Positions 29,814 through 40,893 of a stretch of DNA of 64,000 nucleotides are shown here, in pieces. The stretch is from positions 248,001 to 312,000 of the forward strand of contig AMFN01000003.1 of NCBI GenBank assembly GCA_000302695.1, written 5' to 3'. The notes below the pieces were generated by a model, which searched no databases, was not told the DNA's origin, and saw nothing but the letters and a program-made list of their open reading frames with translations. The position numbers and the translations under genes were made by a program. Positions within the stretch are counted from its first letter, which is position 1. Every line of letters begins with the position of its first letter. This DNA comes from Enterobacteriaceae bacterium LSJC7 (GTDB taxonomy: Bacteria; Pseudomonadota; Gammaproteobacteria; Enterobacterales; Enterobacteriaceae).

Positions 29814-30709
29814 GGAAAGTAGGATTACGTATTGACGTGGACACCTATCGCGGCACGCGCGATGGTGTTCCCCGGCTGCTGGAGATACTGGCTCAGCACG
29901 AAGTGCGGGCAAGTTTCTTCTTCAGCGTCGGGCCGGATAATATGGGGCGCCACCTCTGGCGCCTGATAAAACCGAAGTTTTTGTGGAAAATGCTGCGCTC
30001 ACGCGCAGCATCCCTTTATGGCTGGGATATTCTGCTGGCAGGCACCGCCTGGCCGGGGCGTCATATTGGTGCGGGTCATGCCGAGGTTATCCGCGCGGCT
30101 GCAGCTCAGCACGAGGTTGGGCTGCATGCCTGGGATCACCATGGCTGGCAGCGTAATGCTGGTCGCTGGAGTGAGGTGCGCCAGACCCAGGAGGTCGAGC
30201 GCGGCCTGCGGGCGCTGGAGTCCATTACGGGGGCGCCGGTAAGTTGCTCGGCGGTCGCAGGCTGGCGCGCCGACGCGCATACCGTTGCGGCCAAAGAGCC
30301 ATTCAACTTTCGCTACAACAGCGACTGTCGCGGCACGCGCCCGTTTCGCCCTCGGTTTGCAGACGGACACCATGCGACCGTACAAATCCCGGTGACGCTG
30401 CCGACCTGGGATGAAGTTGTCGGCAGTGCCGTGAGCAGTAATGACTTTAACCGTTACCTGCTTGAACGCATCCACCAGGATAACGGCGTGCCGGTGTATA
30501 CCATTCATGCCGAAGTGGAAGGCATCGCCTTTGCTTCGCAGTTTTCTGAATTGCTTACGCTGGCAGCACAGCAGGACATTGTCTTTTGCCCACTGAGCGA
30601 ACTACTGCCCGATGACCTCAGTACCTTGCCTGAGGGTCAGGTGGTACGCGGTGAGATAGCCGGACGTGAAGGCTGGCTGGGTTGTGAACAATTGCAGGAC
30701 TCCATGTGA
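29810..30709 (+). CDS. arnD: ArnD, undecaprenyl-P-Ara4FN deformylase
   Basis: Polysaccharide-deacetylase (NodB-type) fold enzyme that removes the formyl group from undecaprenyl-phosphate-Ara4FN at the membrane. The 299-residue product shows [15 protein letters not shown] with the catalytic Asp near residue 9. HAWDHHGWQ near 104-112 supplies the metal-binding histidines. Its start overlaps arnA by 4 bp and its stop overlaps the arnT start, consistent with tight coupling. Confidence 0.96.
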   Translation: MRKVGLRIDVDTYRGTRDGVPRLLEILAQHEVRASFFFSVGPDNMGRHLWRLIKPKFLWKMLRSRAASLYGWDILLAGTAWPGRHIGAGHAEVIRAAAAQHEVGLHAWDHHGWQRNAGRWSEVRQTQEVERGLRALESITGAPVSCSAVAGWRADAHTVAAKEPFNFRYNSDCRGTRPFRPRFADGHHATVQIPVTLPTWDEVVGSAVSSNDFNRYLLERIHQDNGVPVYTIHAEVEGIAFASQFSELLTLAAQQDIVFCPLSELLPDDLSTLPEGQVVRGEIAGREGWLGCEQLQDSM

Positions 30710-32364
30710 TGAAACCTCTTCGTTACGGCGTCGCGCTGGTCGCGCTTTTTGCTCTCTATTACCTTATTCCTCTGCCCTTTCGTCTGCTGTGGCAGCCCGA
30801 TGAAACCCGCTATGCGCAAATCAGTCACGAAATGCTGACTTCCGGCGACTGGATTGTGCCGCACTTTCTTGAACTGCGTTATTTCGAAAAGCCCGTTGCG
30901 GGATACTGGATTAACAGCATCGGCCAGTGGTTGTTTGGCCACAACAACTTCTCTGTGCGCTTCGGGTCGGTCCTCTCAACCACGCTCAGTGCGCTGTTGG
31001 TTGCCTGGCTTGGGTGGCGAATCTGGCGCGATAAGCGCACCGCGGTGCTGGCTGGCGTTATTTATCTGACGGCGTTTCTGGTCTACGGTATTGGCACCTA
31101 CGCCGTACTGGACCCCATGATTACGCTGTGGTTGACGCTGGGTATGTGCGCGTTCTGGGCTGCGGTTCAGGCTCGTTCTCGTGCAGGCAAAGCTGGCGGC
31201 TGGGCTGTGCTGGGTATTGCCTGCGGCATGGGAGTGATGACAAAAGGCTTTCTGGCGCTCGCCGTGCCGGTCATCAGCGTGCTGCCGTGGGTGATTGTAC
31301 ATAAGCGCTGGCGCGAGGTGCTGACCTGGGGCTGGCTCGCCATACTGGTTTGCACGCTCACCATTCTGCCCTGGGGACTGGCTATTGCCGCACGCGAGCC
31401 AGACTTCTGGAACTATTTCTTCTGGGTGGAGCACATTCAACGCTTTGCACAAAGCGATGCTCAGCACATTGCACCGTTCTGGTATTACCTGCCGTTCCTG
31501 CTTGCTGGCAGCCTGCCGTGGCTGGCGCTACTGCCCGGTGCGCTACTGCGCGGCTGGCGTGGGCGCGACGGTGATGGCCACGCGTTCTATCTGCTTGGAT
31601 GGGTAGTCATGCCACTGCTCTTTTTCAGCATCGCAAAAGGCAAACTACCGACCTATATTCTGCCCTGTTTTGCCCCGTTAGCGCTGCTAATGGCGCGCTA
31701 CGGTCTGGACGCCGCCCAGCGTGGCGCACAGGCACTGCGCCTGAACGGGATTATTAATATGGCCTTCGGGCTGGTTGGTGTCATTGCGGCGCTCATCGTC
31801 TCCCCCTGGGGTCCGCTAAAACAGCCGGTGTGGGGCGAAGCAGAATCCCTGAAAGTGCTGCTTGCCATACTGGCGTTTGGCAACTGGGCGCTGGTGGGCT
31901 GGATGTCGCTGAGAAACCCGGCCAGACAATGGACGCTGGCGGCCGGTTGCCCGCTGATACTCGCGCTGCTGATTGGTTTTACTATTCCGCAAAAGGTGAT
32001 CGACAGCAAGCAGCCCCAGCAACTGATAGACAGCGCCAGAGCGCAGCTTACCGAAAGCCGCTACATACTGTCTAACAACGTCGGCATCGCCGCCGGGCTT
32101 GCCTGGGAGCTTAAGCGCAGCGACATTACCCTGCTCGGCCAGAAAGGTGAACTGAACTACGGACTGTCTTATCCTGACGCGCAAGAACGTTTTATCTCCT
32201 GGCAAGACTTCAGCTACTGGCTGGCAGATCATCGTCAGCAAGGCCCGATTAGTCTGGTGATACGTCTTAACCATGAAGGTTCCATTAACGACCTGCCGTT
32301 ACCAGAACCCAGCGCGGTGAAGATTATTGACCGTATGGCAGTTGTAGAGTATCTGCCGCAATGA
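30709..32364 (+). CDS. arnT: ArnT, lipid A aminoarabinose transferase
   Basis: GT83 polytopic glycosyltransferase in the inner membrane that transfers L-Ara4N from undecaprenyl phosphate to lipid A phosphates on the periplasmic side, lowering negative charge and affinity for polymyxins. The 551-residue product has the N-terminal acidic motif [11 protein letters not shown], about twelve or thirteen membrane helices and a C-terminal periplasmic domain. The ATG at 30709 overlaps the arnD TGA (TGATG); a GTG one codon upstream is also possible. Confidence 0.97.
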   Translation: MKPLRYGVALVALFALYYLIPLPFRLLWQPDETRYAQISHEMLTSGDWIVPHFLELRYFEKPVAGYWINSIGQWLFGHNNFSVRFGSVLSTTLSALLVAWLGWRIWRDKRTAVLAGVIYLTAFLVYGIGTYAVLDPMITLWLTLGMCAFWAAVQARSRAGKAGGWAVLGIACGMGVMTKGFLALAVPVISVLPWVIVHKRWREVLTWGWLAILVCTLTILPWGLAIAAREPDFWNYFFWVEHIQRFAQSDAQHIAPFWYYLPFLLAGSLPWLALLPGALLRGWRGRDGDGHAFYLLGWVVMPLLFFSIAKGKLPTYILPCFAPLALLMARYGLDAAQRGAQALRLNGIINMAFGLVGVIAALIVSPWGPLKQPVWGEAESLKVLLAILAFGNWALVGWMSLRNPARQWTLAAGCPLILALLIGFTIPQKVIDSKQPQQLIDSARAQLTESRYILSNNVGIAAGLAWELKRSDITLLGQKGELNYGLSYPDAQERFISWQDFSYWLADHRQQGPISLVIRLNHEGSINDLPLPEPSAVKIIDRMAVVEYLPQ

Positions 32365-32699
32365 TGGCAGGTCTGTGCCTTTTTCTGGCAAGCCTGCTTA
32401 GCAGTCTTGGTCAGCTGTGTCAGAAACAGGCCACCCACGCTGCCCCTGCCGGGCGGCGTGGGCGGCACCGGGCGCTGTGGCTCGGGTTGGCGCTTGCCAT
32501 GCTCGGTTTCGCCATGCTGCTGTGGCTGATGGTGCTACAGCGCCTGCCGGTAGGGATTGCCTATCCCATGCTTAGTCTCAATTTTGTTTGGGTCACACTT
32601 GGCGCACGTTTTATCTGGCAGGAGCCGGTGAGCGTACGTCACTGGTGCGGTGTGGGGCTGATTATGGCCGGTATCGCCATTCTTGGGAGCAGTATGTAA
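32361..32699 (+). CDS. arnE: ArnE, subunit of Ara4N-phosphoundecaprenol flippase
   Basis: Small four-helix membrane protein (112 residues) of the EamA/SMR-like type. With ArnF it moves undecaprenyl-phosphate-Ara4N across the inner membrane. It overlaps arnT by 4 bp. Characteristic segments are LCQKQATHA and [19 protein letters not shown]. Confidence 0.95.
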   Translation: MMAGLCLFLASLLSSLGQLCQKQATHAAPAGRRGRHRALWLGLALAMLGFAMLLWLMVLQRLPVGIAYPMLSLNFVWVTLGARFIWQEPVSVRHWCGVGLIMAGIAILGSSM

Positions 32700-33094
32700 T
32701 GGGATTTTTTCAGGCGCTGTTGAGCGTTTTGCTGGTCAGCATGGCGCAGCTTACTCTGCGTCATGCGATGGTGACACTGCCCTCAGTCACCGAGCCTGTC
32801 GCCCTGATTCAGCACTTGTTGCATGGCAGAGCAGGAACCCTTGCCCTGTTGCTGGGGCTACTCGGCTACCTGGCGTCGATGGTGTGCTGGTTCTTTGCGT
32901 TGCACCGCCTGGCACTCTCCCGGGCCTGCGCGCTGCTGAGTCTGAGCTATGTGCTGGTCTGGGCGGCGGCTGTTTTTCTGCCTGGCTGGAATGAACCATT
33001 CCGCTGGCAGGCGCTGGCAGGCGTGGTAACGATAGTTTGCGGGGTGCTGCTGATTTTTCTGCCTCAGCCGCGTACCGGCCGTGATAATTCGTAA
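32699..33094 (+). CDS. arnF: ArnF, subunit of Ara4N-phosphoundecaprenol flippase
   Basis: Partner of ArnE, 131 residues with four hydrophobic segments, starting [17 protein letters not shown]. The ATG at 32699 overlaps the arnE stop by one base; the longer open frame starting at 32588 lies inside arnE and is not used. It is the last gene of the operon. I saw no strong terminator after it. Confidence 0.94.
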   Translation: MGFFQALLSVLLVSMAQLTLRHAMVTLPSVTEPVALIQHLLHGRAGTLALLLGLLGYLASMVCWFFALHRLALSRACALLSLSYVLVWAAAVFLPGWNEPFRWQALAGVVTIVCGVLLIFLPQPRTGRDNS

Positions 33095-33650
33095 GCGTCA
33101 CTACTACTTCAGATTATTCATCCAGTTATTCCCGTCGAAACATCGCTCAACGACGTCATAAAATCACCATAAGTGGTAGATTGTTTTTTAATGGCAGGAA
33201 TTTTCTATCATTCTGCGAGCCGGATCACTCTCGTAACATTTTGTTAAATTCCATCTGACGAATACCCCCTAACCCTTTGCCATTACTGGTGTTAACGGGT
33301 CATCTCTGACACATCACACCACTTTTTTATCAATGACTGGGCTTATCAACCATAAAACCGTCATTTCAGCAGAACATATGCCCAACAACCCCTGTAATCC
33401 CCTCTGCTGTAGATAAAAATTCGACCATAGTACATTTGATAAAATTTAACACTGGATAACATTTCACTTAAGTGGTGATTCTTCCACTCCGCTCATATGT
33501 AACTAAATATGTCAAAGCCCTTGCTGATTCTGTCAGGATAGGGAACATTACCCGCCGTTTTCCCCTTCCATACATAATTATAAGTAGCGCTTACCGGCAG
33601 GTCGCGCGACGTGATCCCCGTTCAAATGGGATGCAAAATAAGAGGTATAT
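33095..33650. other. Gene-free region between arnF and dtpA
   Basis: About 555 bp without a supportable gene, AT-rich relative to both flanks. It holds the dtpA promoter; TATAAG at about 33579 is a possible -10. In E. coli dtpA needs OmpR, and the AT-rich tracts would suit that, but I could not define OmpR sites. No clear terminator for arnF was found. Confidence 0.45.
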
Positions 33651-35150
33651 GTGTCGACAGCAAACAACAAACCAACAGAAAACGTTAGTCTTAACGCTTT
33701 CAAACAGCCGAAATCGTTCTATCTCATCTTCTCTATAGAATTATGGGAGCGCTTTGGCTTTTACGGCCTGCAGGGGATCATGGCGGTCTACCTGGTCAGA
33801 CAGCTCGGTATGTCCGAAGCCGAGTCTGTCACGCTTTTTGCTTCCTTTAGCGCACTGGTTTATGGCCTGGTCGCCGTTGGTGGCTGGCTCGGTGACAAAG
33901 TGCTGGGCACCAAACGCGTGATTCTGCTCGGCGCCATTGTGCTGGCACTGGGTTATGCGCTGGTGGCGTGGTCCGGTCACGATGCAGGCATTGTTTACAT
34001 TGGTATGGCGACAATCGCCGTCGGTAACGGTCTGTTCAAAGCCAACCCGTCTGCCCTGCTCTCTACCTGCTATGAGAAAGACGATCCGCGTCTGGACGGT
34101 GCATTTACCATGTACTACATGTCCATCAACATCGGCTCGTTCTTCTCCATGCTCGCCACCCCATGGCTGGCCGCACGCTATGGATGGAGCGTTGCCTTCG
34201 CCCTGAGCGTGGTCGGGATGCTGATTACTGTGGTGAACTTCATGTTCTGCCGCCACTGGGTGAAAGAGTACGGCTCAAAGCCGGACTTTGCGCCAGTGAA
34301 TATGGGCAAGCTGCTGGCAACGCTGGTTGGCGTAGTGATTGTTATCGCTATTGCGACCTGGCTGCTGCACCACCAGGATATCGCACGTATGGCGCTGGGC
34401 GTTATCGTGCTGGGTATTGTCGCGCTGTTTGCCAAAGAAACCTTTGCCATGCACGGTGCCGCGCGCCGCAAGATGATTGTTGCGTTTGTGCTGATGCTAC
34501 AGGCCATCGTGTTCTTTGTGCTGTATAACCAGATGCCGACTTCACTGAACTTCTTTGCTATTCGCAACGTTGAGCACTCCATTCTCGGTATTGCCTTTGC
34601 ACCGGAGCAGTACCAGGCGCTTAACCCGTTCTGGATTATGGTCGCAAGCCCAATTCTGGCCGCTATCTACAACAAAATGGGTGACCGTCTGCCGATGCCG
34701 CATAAGTTTGCCATCGGTATGGTGCTGTGCTCCTGCGCCTTCCTGGTGCTGCCGCTGGGCGCGAAGTTTGCAACCGACGCTGGCATTGTGTCGGTAAACT
34801 GGCTGATTCTGAGCTACGCGCTGCAGAGCATTGGTGAGCTGATGATTTCCGGCCTTGGTCTTGCCATGGTGGCACAGCTGGTACCACAGCGTCTGATGGG
34901 CTTCATTATGGGCAGCTGGTTCCTGACCACCGCCGGTGCGGCAATTATCGCCGGTAAAGTAGCAGCCCTGATGGCCGTACCGGAAAACGTGACTGACCCG
35001 CTGGTGTCGCTTGAAGTCTATGGCCGCGTGTTTATGCAGATTGGTATCGTGACCGCGGTTATTGCCGCCATCATGCTGCTGACCGCCCCGATGCTCAACC
35101 GTATGACCCACGACGACAGCACGGTTGCAGGCAAAGAAGCGACCGCATAA
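33651..35150 (+). CDS. dtpA: Dipeptide/tripeptide permease A
   Basis: Proton-coupled oligopeptide transporter (POT/PTR2 family, MFS fold) in the inner membrane. The 499-residue product has about 14 hydrophobic segments and the POT signatures [19 protein letters not shown] and [13 protein letters not shown]. It starts with GTG at 33651 ([10 protein letters not shown]), preceded by AGAGG, as I recall for E. coli. It is followed by a strong terminator. The backbone neighbours nth and dtpA are adjacent in E. coli; here the arn operon separates them. Confidence 0.97.
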   Translation: MSTANNKPTENVSLNAFKQPKSFYLIFSIELWERFGFYGLQGIMAVYLVRQLGMSEAESVTLFASFSALVYGLVAVGGWLGDKVLGTKRVILLGAIVLALGYALVAWSGHDAGIVYIGMATIAVGNGLFKANPSALLSTCYEKDDPRLDGAFTMYYMSINIGSFFSMLATPWLAARYGWSVAFALSVVGMLITVVNFMFCRHWVKEYGSKPDFAPVNMGKLLATLVGVVIVIAIATWLLHHQDIARMALGVIVLGIVALFAKETFAMHGAARRKMIVAFVLMLQAIVFFVLYNQMPTSLNFFAIRNVEHSILGIAFAPEQYQALNPFWIMVASPILAAIYNKMGDRLPMPHKFAIGMVLCSCAFLVLPLGAKFATDAGIVSVNWLILSYALQSIGELMISGLGLAMVAQLVPQRLMGFIMGSWFLTTAGAAIIAGKVAALMAVPENVTDPLVSLEVYGRVFMQIGIVTAVIAAIMLLTAPMLNRMTHDDSTVAGKEATA

Positions 35151-35168
35151 CGCACTGCTTTTGCATAA

Positions 35169-35201
35169 AGCCACCTGCCTCACGCAGGTGGCTTTTTTTT
35201 T
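35169..35201 (+). terminator. dtpA terminator
   Basis: AGCCACCTGC and GCAGGTGGCT form a perfect 10-bp stem with a five-base loop followed by a run of T residues. Confidence 0.93.
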
Positions 35202-35253
35202 GGCGGTGGGCGTACTACCATCAGTTATCTTTCGTCACAGCATGGAGTTATCG

Positions 35254-35856
35254 ATGAAACTGTATTACAAGCCCGGTGCCTGTTCCCTCTCTCCCCATAT
35301 TGTTCTGCGTGAAAGTGGTCTTGATTTCACGCTGGTAAAAGTGGATCTGGCAACCAAACTCACCGAAAGCGGCGACAACTATCTCGATATCAACCCGAAA
35401 GGACAGGTGCCTGCCTTACAGCTGGACGACAGCACAATGCTGACTGAAGGCGTTGCCATTGTGCAGTATATCGCTGACAAGGTGCCTGACCGCCAGCTTC
35501 TGGCCCCGGCCGGTAGCCTGACGCGCTACCACACGCTGGAGTGGCTGAATTTTATCGCAACAGAGCTACATAAAGGCTTCACCCCGCTGTTTCGCCCGAA
35601 CACGCCAGAAGAGTACAAAGTGATTGCGCGTGAGACACTGGAGCACAAACTGTGCTATGTGGATGACGAACTCAATGGCAAGCAGTGGCTGATGGGGCTG
35701 CGCTTTACCATCGCAGACGCTTACCTGTTTACCGTGCTGCGCTGGGCGCTGGCGGTGAAGCTTGATATTGGTGAGTTGAAGAACATTGCGCAGTTTATGG
35801 CGCGGATGCAGGAAAGACCGGCCGTAAAAGCCGCACTGGCGGCTGAAGGGCTGTAA
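35254..35856 (+). CDS. gstA: Glutathione S-transferase GstA
   Basis: Beta-class glutathione transferase, 200 residues (E. coli 201). The N-terminal thioredoxin-like domain begins [16 protein letters not shown] with the conserved Cys10. The C-terminal helical domain has [12 protein letters not shown] containing the conserved His at about 106. The ATG at 35254 gives the family start; upstream open frame runs through the dtpA terminator. It probably detoxifies electrophiles and binds glutathione in the cytosol. Confidence 0.95.
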   Translation: MKLYYKPGACSLSPHIVLRESGLDFTLVKVDLATKLTESGDNYLDINPKGQVPALQLDDSTMLTEGVAIVQYIADKVPDRQLLAPAGSLTRYHTLEWLNFIATELHKGFTPLFRPNTPEEYKVIARETLEHKLCYVDDELNGKQWLMGLRFTIADAYLFTVLRWALAVKLDIGELKNIAQFMARMQERPAVKAALAAEGL

Positions 35857-35887
35857 CGCTCGCACACCGCCCTGTCAGGCATAAAAA

Positions 35888-35913
35888 AACCGCTCACTCT
35901 GGAGCGGTTTTTT
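35888..35913. terminator. Bidirectional terminator gstA / pdxY
   Basis: AACCGCTC / GAGCGGTT with A-run upstream and T-run downstream lies between the convergent gstA and pdxY and can serve both. Confidence 0.87.
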
Positions 35914-35925
35914 ATTGTCGGTACG

Positions 35926-36789
35926 TCATGACATCAATGTGGCTTCAAACCATTCGGGCGGTGTGGCAATACCATCCTGTGCCGCGACAACCTGAAGCTC
36001 GTACTCACCCATCTGATGAGTGACGGTCATGAGCGCATACACTGCGGCAGTCACGTGCTCCAGCGCGGGTTTGGGGGCTTCGCCCTGAAGCAGCTTCACC
36101 AGCATCAGGCCGCTGGTGACATCGCCCACGCCTACCGGCTGGCGTATGCCAAAATCCACCAGCGGACGGGCGATATGCCAGGCGTCATCCGCGGTAACCA
36201 GCAGCATTTCAAAACGGTCCTGGCGATAACCCGCGCGCGCCAGATGTTTGACCAGCACTACCTTTGGTCCTTTCTCAATCAGCGCCCGTGCCGCCGCAAC
36301 TGCTTCCTGCGGTGTGCTGACGGTACGTTCACTGAGCATTTCCAGTTCAATCAGGTTTGGCGCAATGATATCGCAGGCGGGCAGCGCGTAGCGCGCGTGA
36401 AATTCCGCCACGCCCGGTGCCACGATACAGCCTTTTTCAGGATGCCCCATCACTGGGTCACAGAACCACAGCGCCTTCGGGTTTACCGCTTTAACTTTGC
36501 GCACAATCCCCAGAATGTGCTCACCCTGCTCGGCTGAACCGAGATAGCCGGTAAGCACCGCGTCACAGCGCTTAAGCTGGCCGATATTATCAATGCCCTG
36601 AACAATCTCACTTAAGTGTTCAGGCGGCATCACACAGCCAGTCCATTGACCGTACTGTGTGTGGTTGGAAAACTGCACCGTATTCAGCGGCCAGACGTTT
36701 ACGCCCAGCCTGCGCATAGGAAATTCAGCCGCGCTGTTACCCGCATGGCCAAAAACCACGTGCGACTGAATGGCGAGAATGTTTTTCAT
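35926..36789 (-). CDS. pdxY: Pyridoxal kinase PdxY
   Basis: Ribokinase-fold kinase that phosphorylates pyridoxal to pyridoxal 5'-phosphate in the B6 salvage pathway. The 287-residue product begins [20 protein letters not shown], exactly the E. coli length. The C-terminal anion-hole region is [15 protein letters not shown] at about 220. The start at 36787-36789 was chosen by family alignment over a longer frame. It follows tyrS on the same strand, 82 bp away, in the pdxH-tyrS-pdxY order. Confidence 0.96.
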   Translation of the reverse strand: MKNILAIQSHVVFGHAGNSAAEFPMRRLGVNVWPLNTVQFSNHTQYGQWTGCVMPPEHLSEIVQGIDNIGQLKRCDAVLTGYLGSAEQGEHILGIVRKVKAVNPKALWFCDPVMGHPEKGCIVAPGVAEFHARYALPACDIIAPNLIELEMLSERTVSTPQEAVAAARALIEKGPKVVLVKHLARAGYRQDRFEMLLVTADDAWHIARPLVDFGIRQPVGVGDVTSGLMLVKLLQGEAPKPALEHVTAAVYALMTVTHQMGEYELQVVAAQDGIATPPEWFEATLMS

Positions 36790-36871
36790 GATGTGTTCCG
36801 GGAACGACGTGTTGTGATGTCTTGCCAAAAATAAAGGGCGCGGTATTACCCGCGCCCTCTGGTGTCAGAAA

Positions 36872-38143
36872 TTACTTCCAGCACACCAGACAGTAGTTTT
36901 TCTTACCGCGGCGCAACAGCGTGTAGCGGCCAAACAGACGGTCGGCATCGCTGAAGCGGTATTCCGGGTCGCTCTGCTTTTCACCATTGATGGTAATTGC
37001 ATTCTGGGCGATGGATTTACGCGCCTGGCCGCGAGACGGTTGCAGTTCGCTATCCACCAGCGCCTGCTGTAAGTCGGCACTGTTGTCCAGCTCAATCATT
37101 GGCACGCCGTCCTGCGCCAGCTGAGCGAAGTCTTCTTCGGTCAGGTCGCTCAGGTTGCCATTAAACAGGCTGGCCGTAATGCGCTGTGCTGCCGCCAGAC
37201 CGTCTTCACCGTGCACCAGACGAGTCACTTCTTCTGCCAGCACGTACTGAGCGCGAGGCGCCACACCGCTGTTTTTGTCTTCTTCTTCCAGTGCATTGAT
37301 GTCTTCAAGGCTCATGAAGGTGAAGAACTTGAGGAAGCGATACACGTCAGCATCCGCAGTGTTGATCCAGAACTGGTAGAACTTGAACGGGCTGGTTTTC
37401 TTCGGATCAAGCCAAACCGCGCCGCCTTCAGTTTTACCAAATTTAGTGCCGTCTGATTTGGTAATCAGCGGGACAGTCAGGCCCCAGGCCTGGTTCTGGT
37501 GCAGACGGCGGGTCAAATCGATACCGGAAACAATGTTGCCCCACTGGTCAGAACCACCAATCTGTAGCACCACGCCATGCTGTTTGTTCAGGCAGGCAAA
37601 GTCATAACCCTGCAACAGGTTGTAGGAAAACTCAGTAAACGAGATACCTACGTCGTCGCGGTTCAGGCGCTGCTTCACGGCTTCTTTGTTAATCATCTGG
37701 TTAACAGAGAAGTGTTTGCCAATATCGCGCAGGAACGTCAGCACGTTCATGCTGCCAAACCAGTCGTAGTTATTAGCCGCAATTGCCGCATTTTCACCGC
37801 AGTCAAAATCAAGGAACGGTGCCACCTGGCGGCGGATTTTATCCACCCACTCCTGCACGGTGTCTTCGGTATTGAGTTTACGTTCAGTTGCCTTGAAGCT
37901 CGGATCGCCGATAAGACCAGTCGCCCCGCCTACCAGCGCAACGGGCTTGTGCCCGGCCTGCTGGAAACGCTTAAGGCACAGCAACGGAACCAGATGGCCC
38001 AAATGCAAGCTGTCGGCGGTAGGATCGAAGCCACAATAGAGGGCAATTGGCCCCTGCGCCAGTCGCTCTGCTAACGCATCCTCGTCCGTCACCTGGGCCA
38101 CCAGGCCCCGCTCTTGCAATTGTTGAATGAGATTACTCGCCAT
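36872..38143 (-). CDS. tyrS: Tyrosyl-tRNA synthetase
   Basis: Class I aminoacyl-tRNA synthetase that charges tRNA-Tyr. The 423-residue product has the HIGH-type motif as SLHLGHLV near 45 and the KMSKS-type loop as KFGKTEGG near 230. The tyrosine-binding GGSDQWGNI is present, and a C-terminal S4-type RNA-binding domain ends [15 protein letters not shown]. The start [13 protein letters not shown] at 38143 follows family alignment with GAGA upstream; the frame extends further without support. Confidence 0.98.
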   Translation of the reverse strand: MASNLIQQLQERGLVAQVTDEDALAERLAQGPIALYCGFDPTADSLHLGHLVPLLCLKRFQQAGHKPVALVGGATGLIGDPSFKATERKLNTEDTVQEWVDKIRRQVAPFLDFDCGENAAIAANNYDWFGSMNVLTFLRDIGKHFSVNQMINKEAVKQRLNRDDVGISFTEFSYNLLQGYDFACLNKQHGVVLQIGGSDQWGNIVSGIDLTRRLHQNQAWGLTVPLITKSDGTKFGKTEGGAVWLDPKKTSPFKFYQFWINTADADVYRFLKFFTFMSLEDINALEEEDKNSGVAPRAQYVLAEEVTRLVHGEDGLAAAQRITASLFNGNLSDLTEEDFAQLAQDGVPMIELDNSADLQQALVDSELQPSRGQARKSIAQNAITINGEKQSDPEYRFSDADRLFGRYTLLRRGKKNYCLVCWK

Positions 38144-38236
38144 CAAATTCTCCATGTATAAATCGGACTGCACCTTTGCCGGTACACGGCTATTCGCAAG
38201 ACCTGCGAATGTCAAATTCAGGGAGCACATAGAATA

Positions 38237-38265
38237 AAGCGCTGGCCCTTACAGCGCCAGCGCTT
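38237..38265 (-). terminator. Hairpin between pdxH and tyrS
   Basis: AAGCGCTGGC and GCCAGCGCTT pair perfectly over ten bases with a nine-base loop, and on the minus strand the stem is followed by TATTCT. It could terminate pdxH or attenuate read-through into tyrS, which begins about 95 bp further on. Confidence 0.6.
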
Positions 38266-38285
38266 ACGCTAACTATTTGTCCGGC

Positions 38286-38942
38286 TCACGGAGCCAGGCG
38301 GTCTATTTTCCAGGCATCTCCCGCGCGCTGGTATAAAAAACGGTCGTGGAGGCGATTTTCACCGCCCTGCCAGAACTCCATCTGCTCAATGCTGATGCGA
38401 TAGCCGCCCCAGAAACTCGGCAACGGCACCTCGCCTTGCAGGAATTTGTTTTTGATTTCGAGGAATTTACTTTCCAGCACACCGCGTGCGGAAATGCGGC
38501 TCGACTGTTTAGACACCCAGGCACCAATCTGACTGTCGCGCGGGCGGCTGTGGAAATATTTCATGACTTCCAGCGTGGACAGGCGCTCGGCCTGGCCCTG
38601 CACCATCACCTGGCGCTCCAGCATATGCCAGGGAAACAACAGGCTAACGCGAGGGTTGTGTTCAATGTGATGCGCCTTGCGGCTGCCGAGGTTGGTGTAA
38701 AACACCATGCCGCGTTCATCGAAATGCTTTAGCAGCACAATGCGCTGGTACGGCTGGCCGCGTTCATCTACCGTCGCAACTACCATCGCCGTTGGGTCGC
38801 TCAGGCGCGCGTCACAAGCCTGCCCCAGCCAGCGTTCAAACAGCGGCAGCGGCGCATCGGTCAGATCGCGGCGGCGCAGGCCACCTTTGGTGTATTCACG
38901 GCGCAGATGGGCTATCTGCTGCAAATCATGCGGGTCGGTCAT
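38286..38942 (-). CDS. pdxH: Pyridoxine/pyridoxamine 5'-phosphate oxidase
   Basis: FMN-dependent oxidase that makes pyridoxal 5'-phosphate in B6 synthesis and salvage. The 218-residue product has the same length as E. coli PdxH. FMN/substrate segments [33 protein letters not shown] and the C-terminal signature [13 protein letters not shown] are all visible. The start [20 protein letters not shown] at 38942 is chosen by alignment; an open frame reaches 39116 and overlaps the mliC end. Confidence 0.97.
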   Translation of the reverse strand: MTDPHDLQQIAHLRREYTKGGLRRRDLTDAPLPLFERWLGQACDARLSDPTAMVVATVDERGQPYQRIVLLKHFDERGMVFYTNLGSRKAHHIEHNPRVSLLFPWHMLERQVMVQGQAERLSTLEVMKYFHSRPRDSQIGAWVSKQSSRISARGVLESKFLEIKNKFLQGEVPLPSFWGGYRISIEQMEFWQGGENRLHDRFLYQRAGDAWKIDRLAP

Positions 38943-39006
38943 GGCGTTAAGTCTATGAAATGTGCGGGTAAGGCTATTGTGCGCCGCGCCCGCAAAAATC
39001 TCAACG

Positions 39007-39336
39007 CTATGACGGTTGTCGCTGGCAGTTGTTGAGCACAATGCTGTCGCGTTGATAAACGGTGGCGCTGTCACCTTTGGACCAGAATACGTAGATGCCG
39101 TCGGTATAGCGTGCACCTGAGGCTGAAAGCCCCTGTTTTAAATGAAGTTGTTGGTTGTCATACACAAAACTCACTTCCTGGCTCGAATTGTTAAGCGTTA
39201 CTGTCAGCGGCTTTTCATCACACTGGTATTGCAATGTATCGGTATTCATTTTGTTGAACATCGAGTTATAAAACGCGTTGTAGTAACTACACCCCACCAG
39301 CAGCGCAGGCAACGTGAGAATGAGCAGTTTTTTCAT
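39007..39336 (-). CDS. mliC: MliC, membrane-bound C-type lysozyme inhibitor lipoprotein
   Basis: Outer-membrane lipoprotein of 109 residues that inhibits host C-type lysozyme. A lipobox is visible at the N-terminus (LPALLVGC, cysteine about 17). The MliC domain holds [12 protein letters not shown] and the inhibitory-loop type segment [20 protein letters not shown], plus the second cysteine of the disulfide near the end (LNNC). The ATG at 39334-39336 follows AGGAATCTGCC. It lies between anmK and pdxH on the same strand. Confidence 0.95.
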   Translation of the reverse strand: MKKLLILTLPALLVGCSYYNAFYNSMFNKMNTDTLQYQCDEKPLTVTLNNSSQEVSFVYDNQQLHLKQGLSASGARYTDGIYVFWSKGDSATVYQRDSIVLNNCQRQPS

Positions 39337-39468
39337 GGCAGATTCCTGAAATATTTTATTGTCCGGCAATGCCTGCCGTTGTTTTCTTTACCGAGTGTAC
39401 GGTCTCAAACCCGGTGCTCATTTCAGTAAACTCTGATTCTTGCGCACGTGTGACACAAAACATGCGCG

Positions 39469-40593
39469 TTACAGCGCACTACGTAGCCCATCAGCAGGGA
39501 AAATAGCACCCAGCACCGTTTCACGGCTTGCGCCAGTGACCGAAGCCAGGTTGCCCGGCAGACCAGATATTGTGCGTGCCGCAAGCCAGGCAAACGCCAG
39601 GGCTTCCATGTCGTCGCCGCTGATGCCAACGTCGTCGGTAGTGGCAACTTCCGTACCCGGCAACAGCCCTGCCAGCCGCGCCATCAACAGCGGATTACGG
39701 GCTCCACCTCCACAGACCAGCAGACGATCGCAACCGCCGCCCAACAGCACCTGCTCAGACACCGTTACTGCGCTCAGTTCTACCAGTGTTGCCTGCACAT
39801 CCTCACCCGCAAGTCCCGGGAAAGCCGCCAGATGACGCTCAAGCCACCCGTAGTTAAAATATTCACGCCCGGTGCTTTTGGGCGCCAGGGCGGAAAAGTA
39901 AGGATCGCTGAGCATCTGTTGCAGCAGCGGCAACATAACACGTCCGGTGCAGGCCCACTGCGCATCCTTGTCATAAGGTTGCCCCTTCTGTCGCCAGATC
40001 CAGGCATCCAGCAACATGTTGCCAGGCCCGGTGTCAAAGCCGCGCACCGGCTGACCGGGGAATAAGAAGGAGAGATTGGCTATCCCGCCAACGTTAAGCA
40101 CCATGCGCCGTTCTGCCGGATGTGACAGCAGCGCATGATGGAACGCGGGAACCAGCGGTGCGCCCTGGCCGCCAAGCGCCATATCGCGCCGACGGAAGTC
40201 ACCGACCACCGTCACGCCCGTGCGGGCGACTATCTGATTGTTATCACCAATTTGCAGCGAATGCGGCGCCTCGCCTTCTGGCTCATGCCATACGGTCTGG
40301 CCGTGACAGCCAATCGCCACCACATCGCGCGGATGCAGCTTTTCCTGCGTCATCAGCCCCTGTACCGCGTCAGCGAACAGCCGTCCAAGCCGGGTATCCA
40401 GCCTGCCAAACTGCGACAACGTCAGCGGCTGTCCCTGGCAAATTGCCAGAATGTCCTGTTTGATTTGCAGCGGTACGGGATGGGAATAGCTGGCCTGCTG
40501 AGCCACCATGTTGTCATCAATCGCGGCGAGTACCACGTCCACACCATCAAGACTCGTCCCGGACATCACACCAATATAGCGACCCGCTCTCAT
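39469..40593 (-). CDS. anmK: Anhydro-N-acetylmuramic acid kinase
   Basis: ATP-dependent kinase that opens and phosphorylates 1,6-anhydroMurNAc in cell-wall recycling. The 374-residue product has the phosphate-binding N-terminal [16 protein letters not shown] and [13 protein letters not shown]-like segments (here VGGIANLSF). The catalytic aspartate lies in [15 protein letters not shown] and the C-terminal motif is [12 protein letters not shown]. The ATG at 40591-40593 follows AGAGGGA; the frame runs 30 codons further upstream without support. Confidence 0.95.
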   Translation of the reverse strand: MRAGRYIGVMSGTSLDGVDVVLAAIDDNMVAQQASYSHPVPLQIKQDILAICQGQPLTLSQFGRLDTRLGRLFADAVQGLMTQEKLHPRDVVAIGCHGQTVWHEPEGEAPHSLQIGDNNQIVARTGVTVVGDFRRRDMALGGQGAPLVPAFHHALLSHPAERRMVLNVGGIANLSFLFPGQPVRGFDTGPGNMLLDAWIWRQKGQPYDKDAQWACTGRVMLPLLQQMLSDPYFSALAPKSTGREYFNYGWLERHLAAFPGLAGEDVQATLVELSAVTVSEQVLLGGGCDRLLVCGGGARNPLLMARLAGLLPGTEVATTDDVGISGDDMEALAFAWLAARTISGLPGNLASVTGASRETVLGAIFPADGLRSAL

Positions 40594-40831
40594 TAACGAT
40601 TCCCTCTTTATCACCGTTCGCAGAGCGCTTACTCCACCATAAAGCCAGGGCCAATGCCATGAATCAGCAATATTTCCTAACAAAGCTGAACAACTTTTAT
40701 CCGTTCGTCTGATTGTATAACTTTTGCTTTTATCTTTATTATCATTACCTTAACAACAATTGAGAGGATATCCCTTACTCTTTTTCCACCAAATGACCAG
40801 GGAATAGCATGAAACTTTATCGTTGAATGCC

Positions 40832-40838
40832 ATATAAT
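40832..40838 (+). promoter_or_regulatory. Putative slyB -10 element
   Basis: TATAAT at 40833-40838 lies 56 bp upstream of slyB. No good -35 hexamer precedes it at 16-18 bp, which fits an activator-dependent promoter. slyB is a PhoP target in E. coli and Salmonella, but I could not define a convincing PhoP box here. Confidence 0.45.
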
Positions 40839-40852
40839 TTGGATATGAATGG

Positions 40853-40874
40853 ATGCCCGTCCGGGCATTTTTTT
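40853..40874 (+). terminator. Terminator-like hairpin in the slyB leader
   Basis: ATGCCC-GTCC-GGGCAT followed by seven T residues has all features of an intrinsic terminator, yet lies between the slyB -10 and its start codon. It could act as an attenuator. Confidence 0.65.
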
Positions 40875-40893
40875 GTGAACAGGAGATTCATAA

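Noticed and set aside
40684-40830. PhoP box searched for upstream of slyB
   Set aside because: No TGTTTA-N5-TGTTTA-like pair was found at the expected distance; PhoP control is only expected from family knowledge.
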